Below, in pieces: positions 38,488 through 50,038 of a DNA stretch of 64,000 nt. Origin of the DNA: Kitasatospora sp. NBC_01250. Lineage in GTDB: Bacteria > Actinomycetota > Actinomycetes > Streptomycetales > Streptomycetaceae. The translations under genes were made by a program, and so were the position numbers. Below the pieces are notes generated by a model. It ran no database searches. It had not been told where the DNA came from and saw only the letters and a program-made list of their open reading frames with translations. The DNA lies in NCBI RefSeq assembly GCF_036226465.1, contig NZ_CP108476.1:1922001-1986000 (forward strand), given 5' to 3'. Position 1 is the stretch's first letter; the number at the start of each line of letters is the position of its first letter.

Positions 38488-39420
38488 CTAGGGATTGACC
38501 GCCAGCACCACCTTGCCGAGGTTGCGCCTGGACTCCAGCAGCGCCGCCGCCTCGGCCGCGCGCGCCAGCGGGAGGACCTGGCTGACCGGCCGCAGCCGGC
38601 CCTCGGCGAGCAGCCGCCACAGCTCGGCGCGGCAGTCGGCGACCACCTGGGGCCGGTGGCGGGCCAACTGCCCCATCGACAGGCCGGTGACCGTGGCCGC
38701 CGAGCCGAGCACGGCCCCGGCGTCCAGGGTGCCGCCGTGACCGGCCAGGGTGACCAGCCGGCCGAACGGCACCAGTGCGGCCAGCGCGCGCGGCAGCACC
38801 TCACCGCCCGTCCCCTCCAGGACCAGGTCCACCGGCTCGCCCCAGTGCGCGTCCTGGTAGCGGACCACCTCGTCCGCGCCGAGCGAGCGCAGGAAGTCGT
38901 CCTTGCCCGGGCCACCGACCGCCGCGACCACCCGGGCGGCGCCGAGGAGCTTGGCCAGCTGGACGATCAGGTGGCCGACCCCGCCCGCCGCATTGGTCAC
39001 CAGGACGGACTGCCCCGGCTCCAGCGCACCGGTCCGCAGCGCCGCGAGCGCCACCAACCCCCCGTGGACCAGGCAGAGCGCGTCGGCGGCGCTCGCGCTC
39101 TCGGGCACCGGCGTGATCAGGGCGGGCGCCGCGAGCAGCTGGTCGGCGTAGACCTCGGCGGCGACCCCGCCGACCCGGTCACCGATCTGATACTCCGTCA
39201 CATCCGGACCGAGCGCGGTGATCCGGCCGACGAAGCCGCCACCGGGCGAGCCGGACAGCGGGCTCCCGCCGACGCCGGCGAGCATCTTCAGCAGCATCAG
39301 GCTGACCCCGGCCGCCTCCACCGCCACCAGCACCTCACCCGAGCCGGGCACCGGCGCGGCGACCTCGTCCAGCCGCAGCACCTCGGCACCGCCGTAGCGG
39401 TGAAACCTGACCTTGCGCAT
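38488..39420 (-). CDS. Zinc-type alcohol dehydrogenase-like NADPH:quinone oxidoreductase
   Basis: A 310-residue medium-chain dehydrogenase/reductase of the zinc-free quinone-reductase group: it starts MRKVRFHRYGGAEVLRLDEV and has the nucleotide loop LVTNAAGGVGHLIVQLAKLL, with no zinc-ligand cysteines. GGGGGAG lies 7 bases before the ATG at 39420; a longer frame to 39456 crosses the promoter. The gene is divergent from a marR gene and its promoter carries two matching dyads, so it is very likely repressed by that MarR protein and induced by a quinone or other electrophile. Confidence 0.9.
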   Translation of the reverse strand: MRKVRFHRYGGAEVLRLDEVAAPVPGSGEVLVAVEAAGVSLMLLKMLAGVGGSPLSGSPGGGFVGRITALGPDVTEYQIGDRVGGVAAEVYADQLLAAPALITPVPESASAADALCLVHGGLVALAALRTGALEPGQSVLVTNAAGGVGHLIVQLAKLLGAARVVAAVGGPGKDDFLRSLGADEVVRYQDAHWGEPVDLVLEGTGGEVLPRALAALVPFGRLVTLAGHGGTLDAGAVLGSAATVTGLSMGQLARHRPQVVADCRAELWRLLAEGRLRPVSQVLPLARAAEAAALLESRRNLGKVVLAVNP

Positions 39421-39441
39421 GGTTCGCTCCCCCTCGAAAAC

Positions 39442-39458
39442 CGTTGGTGACCCCAACG
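39442..39458. promoter_or_regulatory. MarR operator, site 1
   Basis: CGTTGGtgaccCCAACG, a perfect 6-5-6 dyad overlapping the -10 box of the oxidoreductase promoter. Confidence 0.72.
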
Positions 39459-39484
39459 CTAGCAGCTTTCATTGGGATCCCCAA
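39456..39484 (-). promoter_or_regulatory. Promoter of the oxidoreductase gene
   Basis: On the minus strand TTGGGG (39484-39479) and TAGCGT (39461-39456) are 17 bases apart. Operator site 2 covers the -35 and site 1 the -10/start region. Confidence 0.55.
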
Positions 39485-39486
39485 CG
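39470..39486. promoter_or_regulatory. MarR operator, site 2
   Basis: CATTGGgatccCCAACG matches site 1 in 13 of 17 positions and is centred 28 bases from it. It ends 16 bases before the marR ATG. Confidence 0.68.
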
Positions 39487-39502
39487 ACTTTAGGATGACC
39501 TC

Positions 39503-39964
39503 ATGACGGATCCCCTGAAGGACTCCATGACCGAAGCCCCGTTCTCCCGCCTGCAGACCCTCCCGAGCTGGTTCCTCGGCCGCGCCGGAGCCCTCGCCCA
39601 CCGCCTGGTAGCCGACGCGCTCGGCGAGGAGGGGGTGCGGATGGGCCACCACGCGGTGCTCTGCGCGGTGGCCGAGTTCGGCCCGCTCGCGCAGGCCGAA
39701 CTCTCGCGCACCGTGCGGATCGACCCGAAGGATGTGGTGGGCATCCTCAACGACCTGCAGACCAAGGGCCTGGTGCTGCGCGACAGGGACCCCCGGGACG
39801 CCCGGAAGAACGCGATCGCACTCTCCCCGGCCGGCGCCGAGCTGCTGACCCGGCTGGAGCGGCTCGGCGACACGGCGAACGAGGAGCTGCTGACGCCGCT
39901 GGCCCCCGAGGAGCGGGAGCTGCTGCTGTCACTGGTGGCGAAGGTGATCGAGGGCCGCTGCTGA
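39503..39964 (+). CDS. MarR family transcriptional regulator
   Basis: A 153-residue winged-helix protein of standard MarR length. The recognition-helix region is LAQAELSRTVRIDPKDVVGI and the wing is LQTKGLVLRDRDPRDARKNA, followed by IALSPAGAELLTRLERL. AGGA lies before the ATG. Two near-identical dyads in the divergent promoter region with the oxidoreductase gene point to autoregulation and repression of the neighbour. The inducer is unknown. Confidence 0.93.
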   Translation: MTDPLKDSMTEAPFSRLQTLPSWFLGRAGALAHRLVADALGEEGVRMGHHAVLCAVAEFGPLAQAELSRTVRIDPKDVVGILNDLQTKGLVLRDRDPRDARKNAIALSPAGAELLTRLERLGDTANEELLTPLAPEERELLLSLVAKVIEGRC

Positions 39965-39981
39965 GGAGCCCCAAGCAGTGT

Positions 39982-40008
39982 CTTGACATCAAGTATCTTG
40001 ACATCAAG
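39982..40008. promoter_or_regulatory. Double CTTGACATCAAG operator upstream of the MFS gene
   Basis: Two copies of CTTGAcaTCAAG, each an inverted repeat with 5-base arms, start at 39982 and 39997, 15 bases apart. Each includes TTGACA, so a bound protein would mask a -35 element. Confidence 0.62.
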
Positions 40009-40088
40009 ATTGATATCGGCCAGGCTGCTTCCTGCTCCCCTGCGACCACGGTGGCTTCGCGGCGTCCGGAGCGGAGCGGGGGCCGGTC

Positions 40089-41405
40089 GTGCGGCGGAGC
40101 GGGAACGGACAGACGCTGGTGGCGCAGTTGCGCCGGCCACCGGGCGGCCGGGACGCGCGGACCATGCTGCTCACCCAGTTCCTCGACCGGACCGGGACCG
40201 GGGTGTGGGGTGCGGCCTCGGTGCTGTACTTCACCGTCGTCAGCCACCTGGACGCCCGTCAGGTGGGGCTGCTGCTGGGCGTCGCCGCGGTGGCGGGCAT
40301 CGCCGGCTCACCGCTGGCCGGGCGGCTGGCGGGGCGACTGCCGGTGCGCGGACTGCTGATCGGCTGCCACCTGCTGCGCCTGTGCACCATGGGCCTGCTG
40401 CTGGTCTGCGACGGCTTCGCGACGCTGCTGCCCGTGGTCGCCGTGACCTGCCTGGGCGAGCGGGCGGCCAAGACGCTGGAAATGCTCTTCGCCACCCGGG
40501 TCGCGGGCGAGCGGCGCACCACCTACCAGGCGCTCTCCCGCAGCGCGGCCAACGCCGGCTACGCGCTGGGCGCCGGGATCGCGGCGCTCGGCCTGGCGGT
40601 GGGCACCAGGGACGCCTACCGGGCGCTGATCCTGGGCAACGCGCTCTCCTTCGCGCTGGCCGCGGCGCTGGTGCGGCGCACCCGGGAGCCGCGGGCGCAC
40701 GAGCAGACCGCGGCCCGGCCGGACGGCACGGGCGGCGGCCGCCAGGACGAGCGTGCACCGAGCCCGTGGCGCGACCGCGGCTACCTGCTCTTCGTCCTGC
40801 TGGACGTCCCGATGAACCTCGACGACTCCGTGCTGAACGTCGGCCTGCCGCTGTGGCTGGTGCACCACACCCGCGCGCCGCAGGCCTTCGTGCCGGCCTT
40901 CCTGGTGCTCAACACCGTGCTGGTGGTGGCCCTCCAACTGCGGGTCTCGGCCCGGGCCGAGGGAGCGCGCCGGGCCGCGGGAGCGGTGGCGGTGTACGGC
41001 GTGACGATGCTCGCCTGCTGCGCGGTGCTGGCGGTCGCCACCGGCGGCGGGTCCTGGGCCGCCTCGCTCGCGCTGCTCGGGGCGGCGGCGCTGGTCACCC
41101 TGGCGGAGCTGATGCGCTCGGTGAGCTCCTGGGAGCTGGCGGTGCGGCTGGCACCGCCGCGGGCCCGCGCCTCCTACCTCGGGGTGGCCGGCATGTCCCA
41201 GTCCGTGCAGAAGTCGGTCGGCCCGCTGCTGCTGACCGGCGCGGTGATGACGGCCGGGCCGGCCGGCTGGCTGGCGCTCGGCACGGTGATCGCGGGGCTC
41301 GCGCTGGTGCAGCGGCGGGCCTGCCTGCGGCGGCTGGCAGCGGCACCGGCATCCGTCACGCGAGCGGCGGATGCGGCCAACCACCGTGCGGTCAGGGTTT
41401 CCTGA
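40089..41405 (+). CDS. Major facilitator superfamily transporter
   Basis: A 438-residue inner-membrane transporter with about 12 hydrophobic segments. It starts at GTG 40089. The first half includes GLLLGVAAVAGIAGSPLAGR, then GRLPVRGLLIG with the loop 2-3 Gly-Arg pattern typical of MFS proteins. A hydrophilic central loop covers about 195-235. Weak similarity to drug-efflux permeases is likely but the substrate is not evident. The double operator upstream suggests control by a MarR- or TetR-like regulator. The gene runs toward and ends 7 bases from the convergent glycosylase gene. Confidence 0.88.
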   Translation: MRRSGNGQTLVAQLRRPPGGRDARTMLLTQFLDRTGTGVWGAASVLYFTVVSHLDARQVGLLLGVAAVAGIAGSPLAGRLAGRLPVRGLLIGCHLLRLCTMGLLLVCDGFATLLPVVAVTCLGERAAKTLEMLFATRVAGERRTTYQALSRSAANAGYALGAGIAALGLAVGTRDAYRALILGNALSFALAAALVRRTREPRAHEQTAARPDGTGGGRQDERAPSPWRDRGYLLFVLLDVPMNLDDSVLNVGLPLWLVHHTRAPQAFVPAFLVLNTVLVVALQLRVSARAEGARRAAGAVAVYGVTMLACCAVLAVATGGGSWAASLALLGAAALVTLAELMRSVSSWELAVRLAPPRARASYLGVAGMSQSVQKSVGPLLLTGAVMTAGPAGWLALGTVIAGLALVQRRACLRRLAAAPASVTRAADAANHRAVRVS

Positions 41406-41412
41406 CGTCGGA

Positions 41413-42219
41413 TCAGCGCTGCTGGCAGCCCGGGCACCAGAACAGGTTGCGGGCCGCGTGCTGCTCGGTGCGCACCTCGGTGCCGCAGACCAGGCAGGGC
41501 TGCCCGGCCCGCCGGTAGACGTAGACCTCGCCGCCGTGGTCGTCCACCCGCGGCGGGCGGCCCATCGCCTCGGGCGTGTGCTCGGGGCGCACGGTGTCGA
41601 TCCGTCCGACCGCCGCTCCCTCGCGCATCAGTTCCACCAGGTCGTGCCAGATCAGCTGCCACTCGGCCGGTGCCAGATCGCGACCGGCCCGGTGCGGGTC
41701 GATGCCGTGCCTGAAGAGCACCTCGGCGCGGTAGACGTTGCCCACCCCCGCCAGGATCTTCTGGTCCATCAGCAGCGCCGCTATGGTGCTGCGGCTGCGC
41801 GCGATCCGCTGCCAGGCGCGGTCCGGCTCGGCGTCCGCGCGCAGCGGGTCCGGGCCCAGGCGCGCGTGCACGGCGCCCTTCTCGGCGGGCGTGAGCAGTT
41901 CGCAGGTGGTCGGGCCGCGCAGGTCGGCGTACTGGTCCTCGTTCGCCAGCCGCAGCCGGATCAGGCCCACTGGCGCGGGCGCGGGGGCCGGGCCGAAGGT
42001 GACGACGCCGTACAGGCCCAGGTGGATGTGGATCCAGGCCTCGCCGAAGCCGAGGAAGAGGTGCTTGCCGTCGGCCTCGGCACGCTCCAGCGGGTGGCCG
42101 TCGACCAGCCGGGCGCCCTCGGCGAAGCGGCCCTGCGGGCTGGCGACGGCCACCGGCCGGCCGCCGAAGGCCGCCTGGTGCTGGGCGGCGAGCCGGTGCA
42201 GGATGTGGCCTTCGGGCAT
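41413..42219 (-). CDS. Fpg/Nei family DNA glycosylase (Nei-like)
   Basis: A 268-residue base-excision repair enzyme that removes oxidised bases and nicks the abasic site. Pro2 and Glu3 are in place (MPEGHILHRLAAQHQ), the essential Lys is in ADGKHLFLGF, and the helix-two-turn-helix segment reads MDQKILAGVGNVYRAEVLF. The C-terminal zinc finger has PCLVCGTEV and NLFWCPGCQ. The N-terminal sequence fits Nei/endonuclease VIII-like enzymes better than MutM. Confidence 0.93.
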   Translation of the reverse strand: MPEGHILHRLAAQHQAAFGGRPVAVASPQGRFAEGARLVDGHPLERAEADGKHLFLGFGEAWIHIHLGLYGVVTFGPAPAPAPVGLIRLRLANEDQYADLRGPTTCELLTPAEKGAVHARLGPDPLRADAEPDRAWQRIARSRSTIAALLMDQKILAGVGNVYRAEVLFRHGIDPHRAGRDLAPAEWQLIWHDLVELMREGAAVGRIDTVRPEHTPEAMGRPPRVDDHGGEVYVYRRAGQPCLVCGTEVRTEQHAARNLFWCPGCQQR

Positions 42220-42280
42220 CGGGGCTCTCAGTTCTCGGTTCTCGGAGTTGAGTTGGCGTCGGCGGCGCAGGCGCCTCGGT

Positions 42281-43138
42281 TCAGCGCACCGGCCGGCCGG
42301 CCAGCCGGGCCGCGATCACCCGGTCCAGCGCCTCGGCAGTGGCGGCGACGTCCAGTTGCGAGTTGTCGATGATCGGCAGCCCGGAGTTGTACCAGCCCGC
42401 CATCCGGCCGTGGATCAGCGCGACCTCCTCGTCGCTCAGCCGCCGGTTGCCCGAGCGCCGGGCGTTGCGGGCGAGCACCGAGTCCAGACCGGGCAGCAGC
42501 ACCACCGGGATCATGCCGGGGCCGATGTGCCGCTTCCAGCCGCCCAGGCCGATCGCCGGCCGGTCCGGGAAGACCGCGTCGTCGATGATGCAGGAGATGC
42601 CGTTGGCCAGGTAGTTGCGGCAGGCGAAGCCGCAGGTGCGGCGGGCCAGCCGGTACTGGGCCTCGGAGGCGTTGTTCCAGCCGGACTGCGGGTTGGCGAA
42701 ACCGGAGCACACCCACTCGCGGACGTCGTCCAGGCTGATGTGCGCGGTGGCGGTGGGCCGGCGCTCGGCCCAGTGCCGGGCCACCGTGGTCTTGCCCGCG
42801 CCGGCCGGGCCGATCAGCAGCACCGCCAGCGGCCCCACCTGCTGGGGCTGCGCGGCAGCCGGCAGCTGGACCGGCGCACCGGTGGGCATCACGAAGTGCC
42901 CGGTCGCGCCGCCGGGCGACGCCGCGGCGCCCGGCGGACCGGCGGGCTGCGGCGCGGGCGGGACGGTGACCAGCGGCACGGTGTCCGGCTCGGCGGCCTG
43001 CGGCGGCGCCGGAGGCAGTGCGGGGGGCGGCACGGGAGCGCCCTGGGTGGCCGGATACGGCTGCACGCTCTGGCGCGGCGCCACCGGCGGCGGCACGACC
43101 GGGCGCGGGGGCACTCCCCCTGCGTACTGCTGCGTCAC
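42281..43138 (-). CDS. AAA family ATPase / P-loop kinase-like protein
   Basis: A 285-residue protein starting at GTG 43138, with GGAGG 7 bases upstream. Residues 1 to about 98 are Pro/Gln/Ala-rich and likely disordered. The P-loop is LLIGPAGAGKTTVARHWAER. The rest (ISLDDVREWVCSGFANPQSG, GISCIIDDAVFPDRPAIGLG) resembles small zeta-like or polynucleotide-kinase-like ATPases with a conserved DDAV acidic pair. Substrate unknown. It lies just after the aro operon terminator and before the glycosylase gene. Confidence 0.85.
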   Translation of the reverse strand: MTQQYAGGVPPRPVVPPPVAPRQSVQPYPATQGAPVPPPALPPAPPQAAEPDTVPLVTVPPAPQPAGPPGAAASPGGATGHFVMPTGAPVQLPAAAQPQQVGPLAVLLIGPAGAGKTTVARHWAERRPTATAHISLDDVREWVCSGFANPQSGWNNASEAQYRLARRTCGFACRNYLANGISCIIDDAVFPDRPAIGLGGWKRHIGPGMIPVVLLPGLDSVLARNARRSGNRRLSDEEVALIHGRMAGWYNSGLPIIDNSQLDVAATAEALDRVIAARLAGRPVR

Positions 43139-43163
43139 GGACACACCTCCCGGCGGGGACATT

Positions 43164-43212
43164 ACACGCAGGCCCGGCGCCGAGCCCAGTTGCGGGCCGG
43201 GGCCGGGCCTGC
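43164..43212 (-). terminator. Terminator of the aroC-K-B-Q operon
   Basis: ACGCAGGCCCGGC (43164-43176) pairs with GCCGGGCCTGCGT (43200-43212) around a 23-base loop, just past the aroQ stop. Confidence 0.75.
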
Positions 43213-43235
43213 GTGCAGAACCGAGGCGCGCGCCG

Positions 43236-46490
<3,255 letters not shown>

Positions 46491-46753
46491 CGGTGCTCCT
46501 TCGTCAGCGGTCCGGTTCACGGCGCTCGCGCGGCGCTCCGGGCCGGGGTTCGGTCTGCGGGCCCGTGCGGCGAGCCCTGCGGTGAATCCTTTCACGACCT
46601 CGCCCGCACGCGGGCCACGGTCCGGGGAGCGGACATGTCCGTCCCGCGTTTGATCAGGCACAATGGTGTTCGACCGCTTCCCGGCGGCCACCGGACGAGA
46701 CGCGCCGTACCCGGACCGACAAGACGACGCAGACCCGTGGAGGGGTCCCCGTC

Positions 46754-47005
46754 ATGGAACAGGCCGTGCAGATCTTCGGCTCGATTCTCATCCTGATCCC
46801 GTTCGCACTCGCCCAGTGGGGCAAGCTCGACGCGCGCTCGCGCGGCTACCTGCTGCTGAACCTGTGCGGCTCGGCGATCCTGGCCACCCAGGCCGCGCTG
46901 ACCTCGCAGTGGGGGTTCCTGCTGCTGGAGGGCGTCTGGGCGGTGGTCTCACTGCTCGGCCTGGTGGCCGTGCTGCGCGGCCGGGAGCCGGGCGCGCAGC
47001 ACTGA
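46754..47005 (+). CDS. Small two-to-three-span membrane protein (CBU_0592-like)
   Basis: An 83-residue membrane protein: segments at about 5-22 ([19 protein letters not shown]), 31-50 ([20 protein letters not shown]) and 55-76 ([20 protein letters not shown]). Small proteins of this composition near aroE/aroC are annotated as CBU_0592-like with unknown function. GTGGAGGGG lies upstream of the ATG. It is divergent from aroC and convergent with aroE. Confidence 0.8.
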   Translation: MEQAVQIFGSILILIPFALAQWGKLDARSRGYLLLNLCGSAILATQAALTSQWGFLLLEGVWAVVSLLGLVAVLRGREPGAQH

Positions 47006-47017
47006 GGCCCGAGGGCC

Positions 47018-47848
47018 CTAACGCCCGGCCAGCGCCGCCTCGCCCGCCGCCCGCATCGCCGCCAGCGGCCCCGGGGTGATCCCGGTGAACCGCTCGCACT
47101 GCAGCACCGCCTGATGGACCAGCAGGTCGAGACCGCCGAGCACGGTGGCACCGCGCTCGGCGCAGGCGGCGGCGAGCGCGGTCGGCCAGGGGTGGTAGAG
47201 CACGTCGAACAGGGCGCCCGGGGTGGCGGTGAGCCCGTCCGCGAAGCCGTCGGTGGCGCCCACCGGGGTGGTGGAGACGGTCAGCGGGCCGGCCAGCGCC
47301 TCGGCGCCGCGCGCCCAGTCGGCGGTGCGCACCGCCACCCCCAGCCGCTCCCCCAGCTCCCGCATCTGCCGCGCCCGCTCCGGGCTGCGCAGGTAGACGG
47401 TCACCTGCTCGGCGCCGAGCCGGGCCAGCGCGGCCAGCGCGGAGGAGGCGGTGGCACCGGCGCCCAGCACCGCCGCCGCGGGCACCTGCTCGATGCCGCG
47501 CTCGCGCAGCGCCGCGACCAGGCCCGGCACGTCGGTGTTGTCACCGGTGCGCCGGCCGTCGGCCTCGAGGACCAGGGTGTTCACCGCGTCCACCGCAAGG
47601 GCGGTCTCGCTCACCTCGTCCAGCAGCCCGATCACCGCCCGCTTCAGCGGCATGGTCAGCGAGAAGCCGGCCCAGCCGCCCGGTTCGAGGCCGGCCAGGA
47701 AACCCGGCAGCCCGGCCTCGTCCAGTTCGAAGCGGCCGTACTCCCAGGCGTCCAGCCCCAACGCCCGGTAGGCGGCGTTGTGCAGCACCGGGGAGAGCGA
47801 GTGCGCGATGGGCGAGCCGAGCACGGCCGCGCGGTGGTGGATGGTCAC
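47018..47848 (-). CDS. aroE: Shikimate dehydrogenase
   Basis: An enzyme of about 276 residues that reduces dehydroshikimate with NADPH. It has AAVLGSPIAHSLSPVLHNAA, GFSLTMPLKRAVI (catalytic Lys), GDNTDVPGLVAALR and AVLGAGATASSALAALARLG, then VSTTPVGATDGFADG and LVHQAVLQCERFTG. I favour the GTG at 47848 because AAAGGTGA is well spaced; GTG 47860 and a longer frame to 47887 are alternatives. It is separated from the main aro cluster by the small membrane-protein gene. Confidence 0.95.
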   Translation of the reverse strand: MTIHHRAAVLGSPIAHSLSPVLHNAAYRALGLDAWEYGRFELDEAGLPGFLAGLEPGGWAGFSLTMPLKRAVIGLLDEVSETALAVDAVNTLVLEADGRRTGDNTDVPGLVAALRERGIEQVPAAAVLGAGATASSALAALARLGAEQVTVYLRSPERARQMRELGERLGVAVRTADWARGAEALAGPLTVSTTPVGATDGFADGLTATPGALFDVLYHPWPTALAAACAERGATVLGGLDLLVHQAVLQCERFTGITPGPLAAMRAAGEAALAGR

Positions 47849-47909
47849 GAGCCTGGTCACCTTTCCTGCCGGACAGAGCCGGACCAACCTACCGGCCGCC
47901 GCGCGCCCG

Positions 47910-49847
47910 CTACTTGCAGGTGGTGTCGCTGGCGTCGAAGGCCTGTCCGTGCGCGGTGCAGTACTGCTTCACGCCCGCCGAGAAGTCTCCCCTGTTGTTG
48001 TAGAACACCGTGTTCGTCGGGGTCATCGCGAGGAAGTACGTCCAGTCGCCCGGCGTCGGGTTGAGCACCGCCTTGATCGCGTCCTCGCCCGGGTTGGAGA
48101 TCGGGGTCGGCGGCAGGCCCGGGTTGATGTAGCTGTTGTACTTGTTCGACCCGTCGTGGATCTGCGCATAGGTCAGGGTCTTGGTGCCCAGCGCGTACTG
48201 CAGCGTGGTGTCCATGCCGAGCGCGTGGTGCATGTCGTTGGACGCGAGCCGGTTGCTGATGACCCGGGCCATCTTGCCGAAGTCGGCGACGTTGTTGCCC
48301 TCCGCCTGCAGGATGCTCGCCTCGTTGACCACGTCGTAGGCGTTCTTCAGGCCGACGCTCTGGGCCGCCGTGTCCAGGTTGAGCTGGCTGTACTCGGCCA
48401 GGGCGTTGCTCACCATCTGCTTGAGCAGGTCCTCCGGCTTCATGCCCTGGGCCACCGAGTACTTGGTCGGCCACAGGAAGCCCTCGGGGTTGTTGTTCGC
48501 GTAGGCGGGCAGGCCGAGGTTGGCCGCGTTCGCCTTGGCCGCGTTCGCGGTGGTGCCCGGGGAGAGCTTCAGCTTGGTGTCGATCATCGCGTAGATGTCC
48601 GAGGACTTCTTGCCCTCGGGGACGATCAGCGAGTCACCGCCGGCCTCGCTGACCATCAGCGCCACCGCCGCGTCGCCTGACATCTGCAGCTGCATCGAGT
48701 AGTAGCCGGGCTGGATGGTCTTGTTCGCCTTGGTGTAGGCGTTGTTGAAGGCGCCCACGCTCTTGACCACGCCGGCCTTCTGCAGCACCTGCCCCATGTC
48801 GCCGGCCGAGGCACCGTCCTGGATCTGGATCTGGACCTTGCCGGTGCCGGCGCCCGTGAAGTCCGGCGGCGGGCCGAAGGTGCTCTGGTAGAAGCCGTAG
48901 CCCCACCACCCGGCGCCGCCCAGGCCGCCGAGCAGCACCAGGGCCACCAGCAGGCAGGCGCCGCCGTTGCGGCGTCCGGACTTCTTGCCCTTGGCCTTGC
49001 GCTCGGCCTCGGCCTCCTGGCTGAGGTCCTGCGGGCCGAGGAAGCCCTCGTGCCCCTCCTCGGCGAAGTCGTCCTCGGTGTGCTCGCCGTCCTCGGGGTA
49101 CTCCTCGTACTCATCGTCGGCGTACTCGCCCTCGGTGCCCTCGCCCTCGGCGCTCTCCTCGCCCTCGGCGGCCTGCCGGGCCGCGGCACCCGGGTGCGCG
49201 CCGGCCTCCAGCGCGGCGGCCTCGGCCTCCCAGTCGATGCCGTCCGGCCCCGGCCCCGCGGGCCGCGGCGCCTGCTGCGGCGCGGTCCGCTGGGGCTGGG
49301 GCTGGGCCTGCGGCTGGGGCTGGGGCTGGGCGACCTGCTGGGGGACGGCCTGTTGCTGGGGCGGCTGCTGCTGGAAGCCCTGCTGCTGACCGGCGAACTG
49401 CTGCTGCTGGGGGAACTGCCCGGTGTCGAACGGCCCGGTCGCGAACTGACCGGTGTCGAACTGCTGCGAGACGTACTGCTGCGGCACCTGCTGGTAGCCG
49501 CCGTCCTGCTGCGGGTGGCCCTGCTGCTGGTACTCGGCCTGCTGCGGGTAGCCGGTCTGCTGGACGTAGCCACCCTGCTGCGGGTAGCCCTGCTGCTGCG
49601 GGTACTGCTGCTGGAAGGCCTGCTGCTGCCACTGCTGCTGGGAGTACGGGTCCTGCGGCACGTAGGCCTGCTGCTGCCCGTACTGCTCCTGGCCCTGCAC
49701 CTGGTACTGGTGGTTCTGCTGCCCGTACGGATCCTGCGGGAGGTACTCCGACTCACCGGCAGTGGCGGCCTGCGCCGGCTGCTCACCGTAGCCGGGCTCG
49801 GTGGCGTGCCACGGCTGGGAGCCGTAGCCCCGACCCAGATCAGTCAT
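47910..49847 (-). CDS. mltG: Endolytic murein transglycosylase MltG, with long Gln-rich cytoplasmic tail
   Basis: A 645-residue protein. Residues about 20-195 are a Gln/Tyr/Pro/Gly-rich low-complexity region (YPQQQGYPQQGGYVQQ and similar), about 205-285 is acidic, and a transmembrane segment follows at about 295-320 (LLVALVLLGGLGGAGWWGYG). The extracytoplasmic part has the LysM-like region (GKVQIQIQDGASAGDMGQVL) and the YceG domain with the conserved Glu in ASILQAEGNN and PGLPPTPISNPGEDAIKAVL. MltG cuts nascent glycan strands and sets their length. The N-terminal half is unusually long for the family. Confidence 0.93.
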   Translation of the reverse strand: MTDLGRGYGSQPWHATEPGYGEQPAQAATAGESEYLPQDPYGQQNHQYQVQGQEQYGQQQAYVPQDPYSQQQWQQQAFQQQYPQQQGYPQQGGYVQQTGYPQQAEYQQQGHPQQDGGYQQVPQQYVSQQFDTGQFATGPFDTGQFPQQQQFAGQQQGFQQQPPQQQAVPQQVAQPQPQPQAQPQPQRTAPQQAPRPAGPGPDGIDWEAEAAALEAGAHPGAAARQAAEGEESAEGEGTEGEYADDEYEEYPEDGEHTEDDFAEEGHEGFLGPQDLSQEAEAERKAKGKKSGRRNGGACLLVALVLLGGLGGAGWWGYGFYQSTFGPPPDFTGAGTGKVQIQIQDGASAGDMGQVLQKAGVVKSVGAFNNAYTKANKTIQPGYYSMQLQMSGDAAVALMVSEAGGDSLIVPEGKKSSDIYAMIDTKLKLSPGTTANAAKANAANLGLPAYANNNPEGFLWPTKYSVAQGMKPEDLLKQMVSNALAEYSQLNLDTAAQSVGLKNAYDVVNEASILQAEGNNVADFGKMARVISNRLASNDMHHALGMDTTLQYALGTKTLTYAQIHDGSNKYNSYINPGLPPTPISNPGEDAIKAVLNPTPGDWTYFLAMTPTNTVFYNNRGDFSAGVKQYCTAHGQAFDASDTTCK

Positions 49848-49894
49848 GAAATCCCTTAGGCCGACGGAGACGGACGGTTGATCGGACCGGCCGT

Positions 49895-49911
49895 CCGGGA
49901 CGGCGTCCCGG
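49895..49911. terminator. CCGGGACG-g-CGTCCCGG dyad downstream of the second mltG
   Basis: A perfect 8-1-8 inverted repeat in the 191-base gap between the two mltG genes; it may terminate the upstream gene. Confidence 0.4.
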
Positions 49912-49961
49912 CAGTACCTCGAACCGGCGTGCTAGCGCGACGGCTGAGGGGAGACGTTACC

Positions 49962-49975
49962 GTACCGCACGGTAC
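49962..49975. promoter_or_regulatory. GTACCGcaCGGTAC palindrome upstream of mltG
   Basis: A 6-2-6 perfect inverted repeat 115 bases upstream of the 645-residue mltG gene; candidate operator. Confidence 0.38.
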
Positions 49976-50038
49976 TCCCTGTTCCCTCATCGCCGCGTCA
50001 GGCCCCGACCGCGCCTCAGCGCCGCGGCCGACGGCCCG

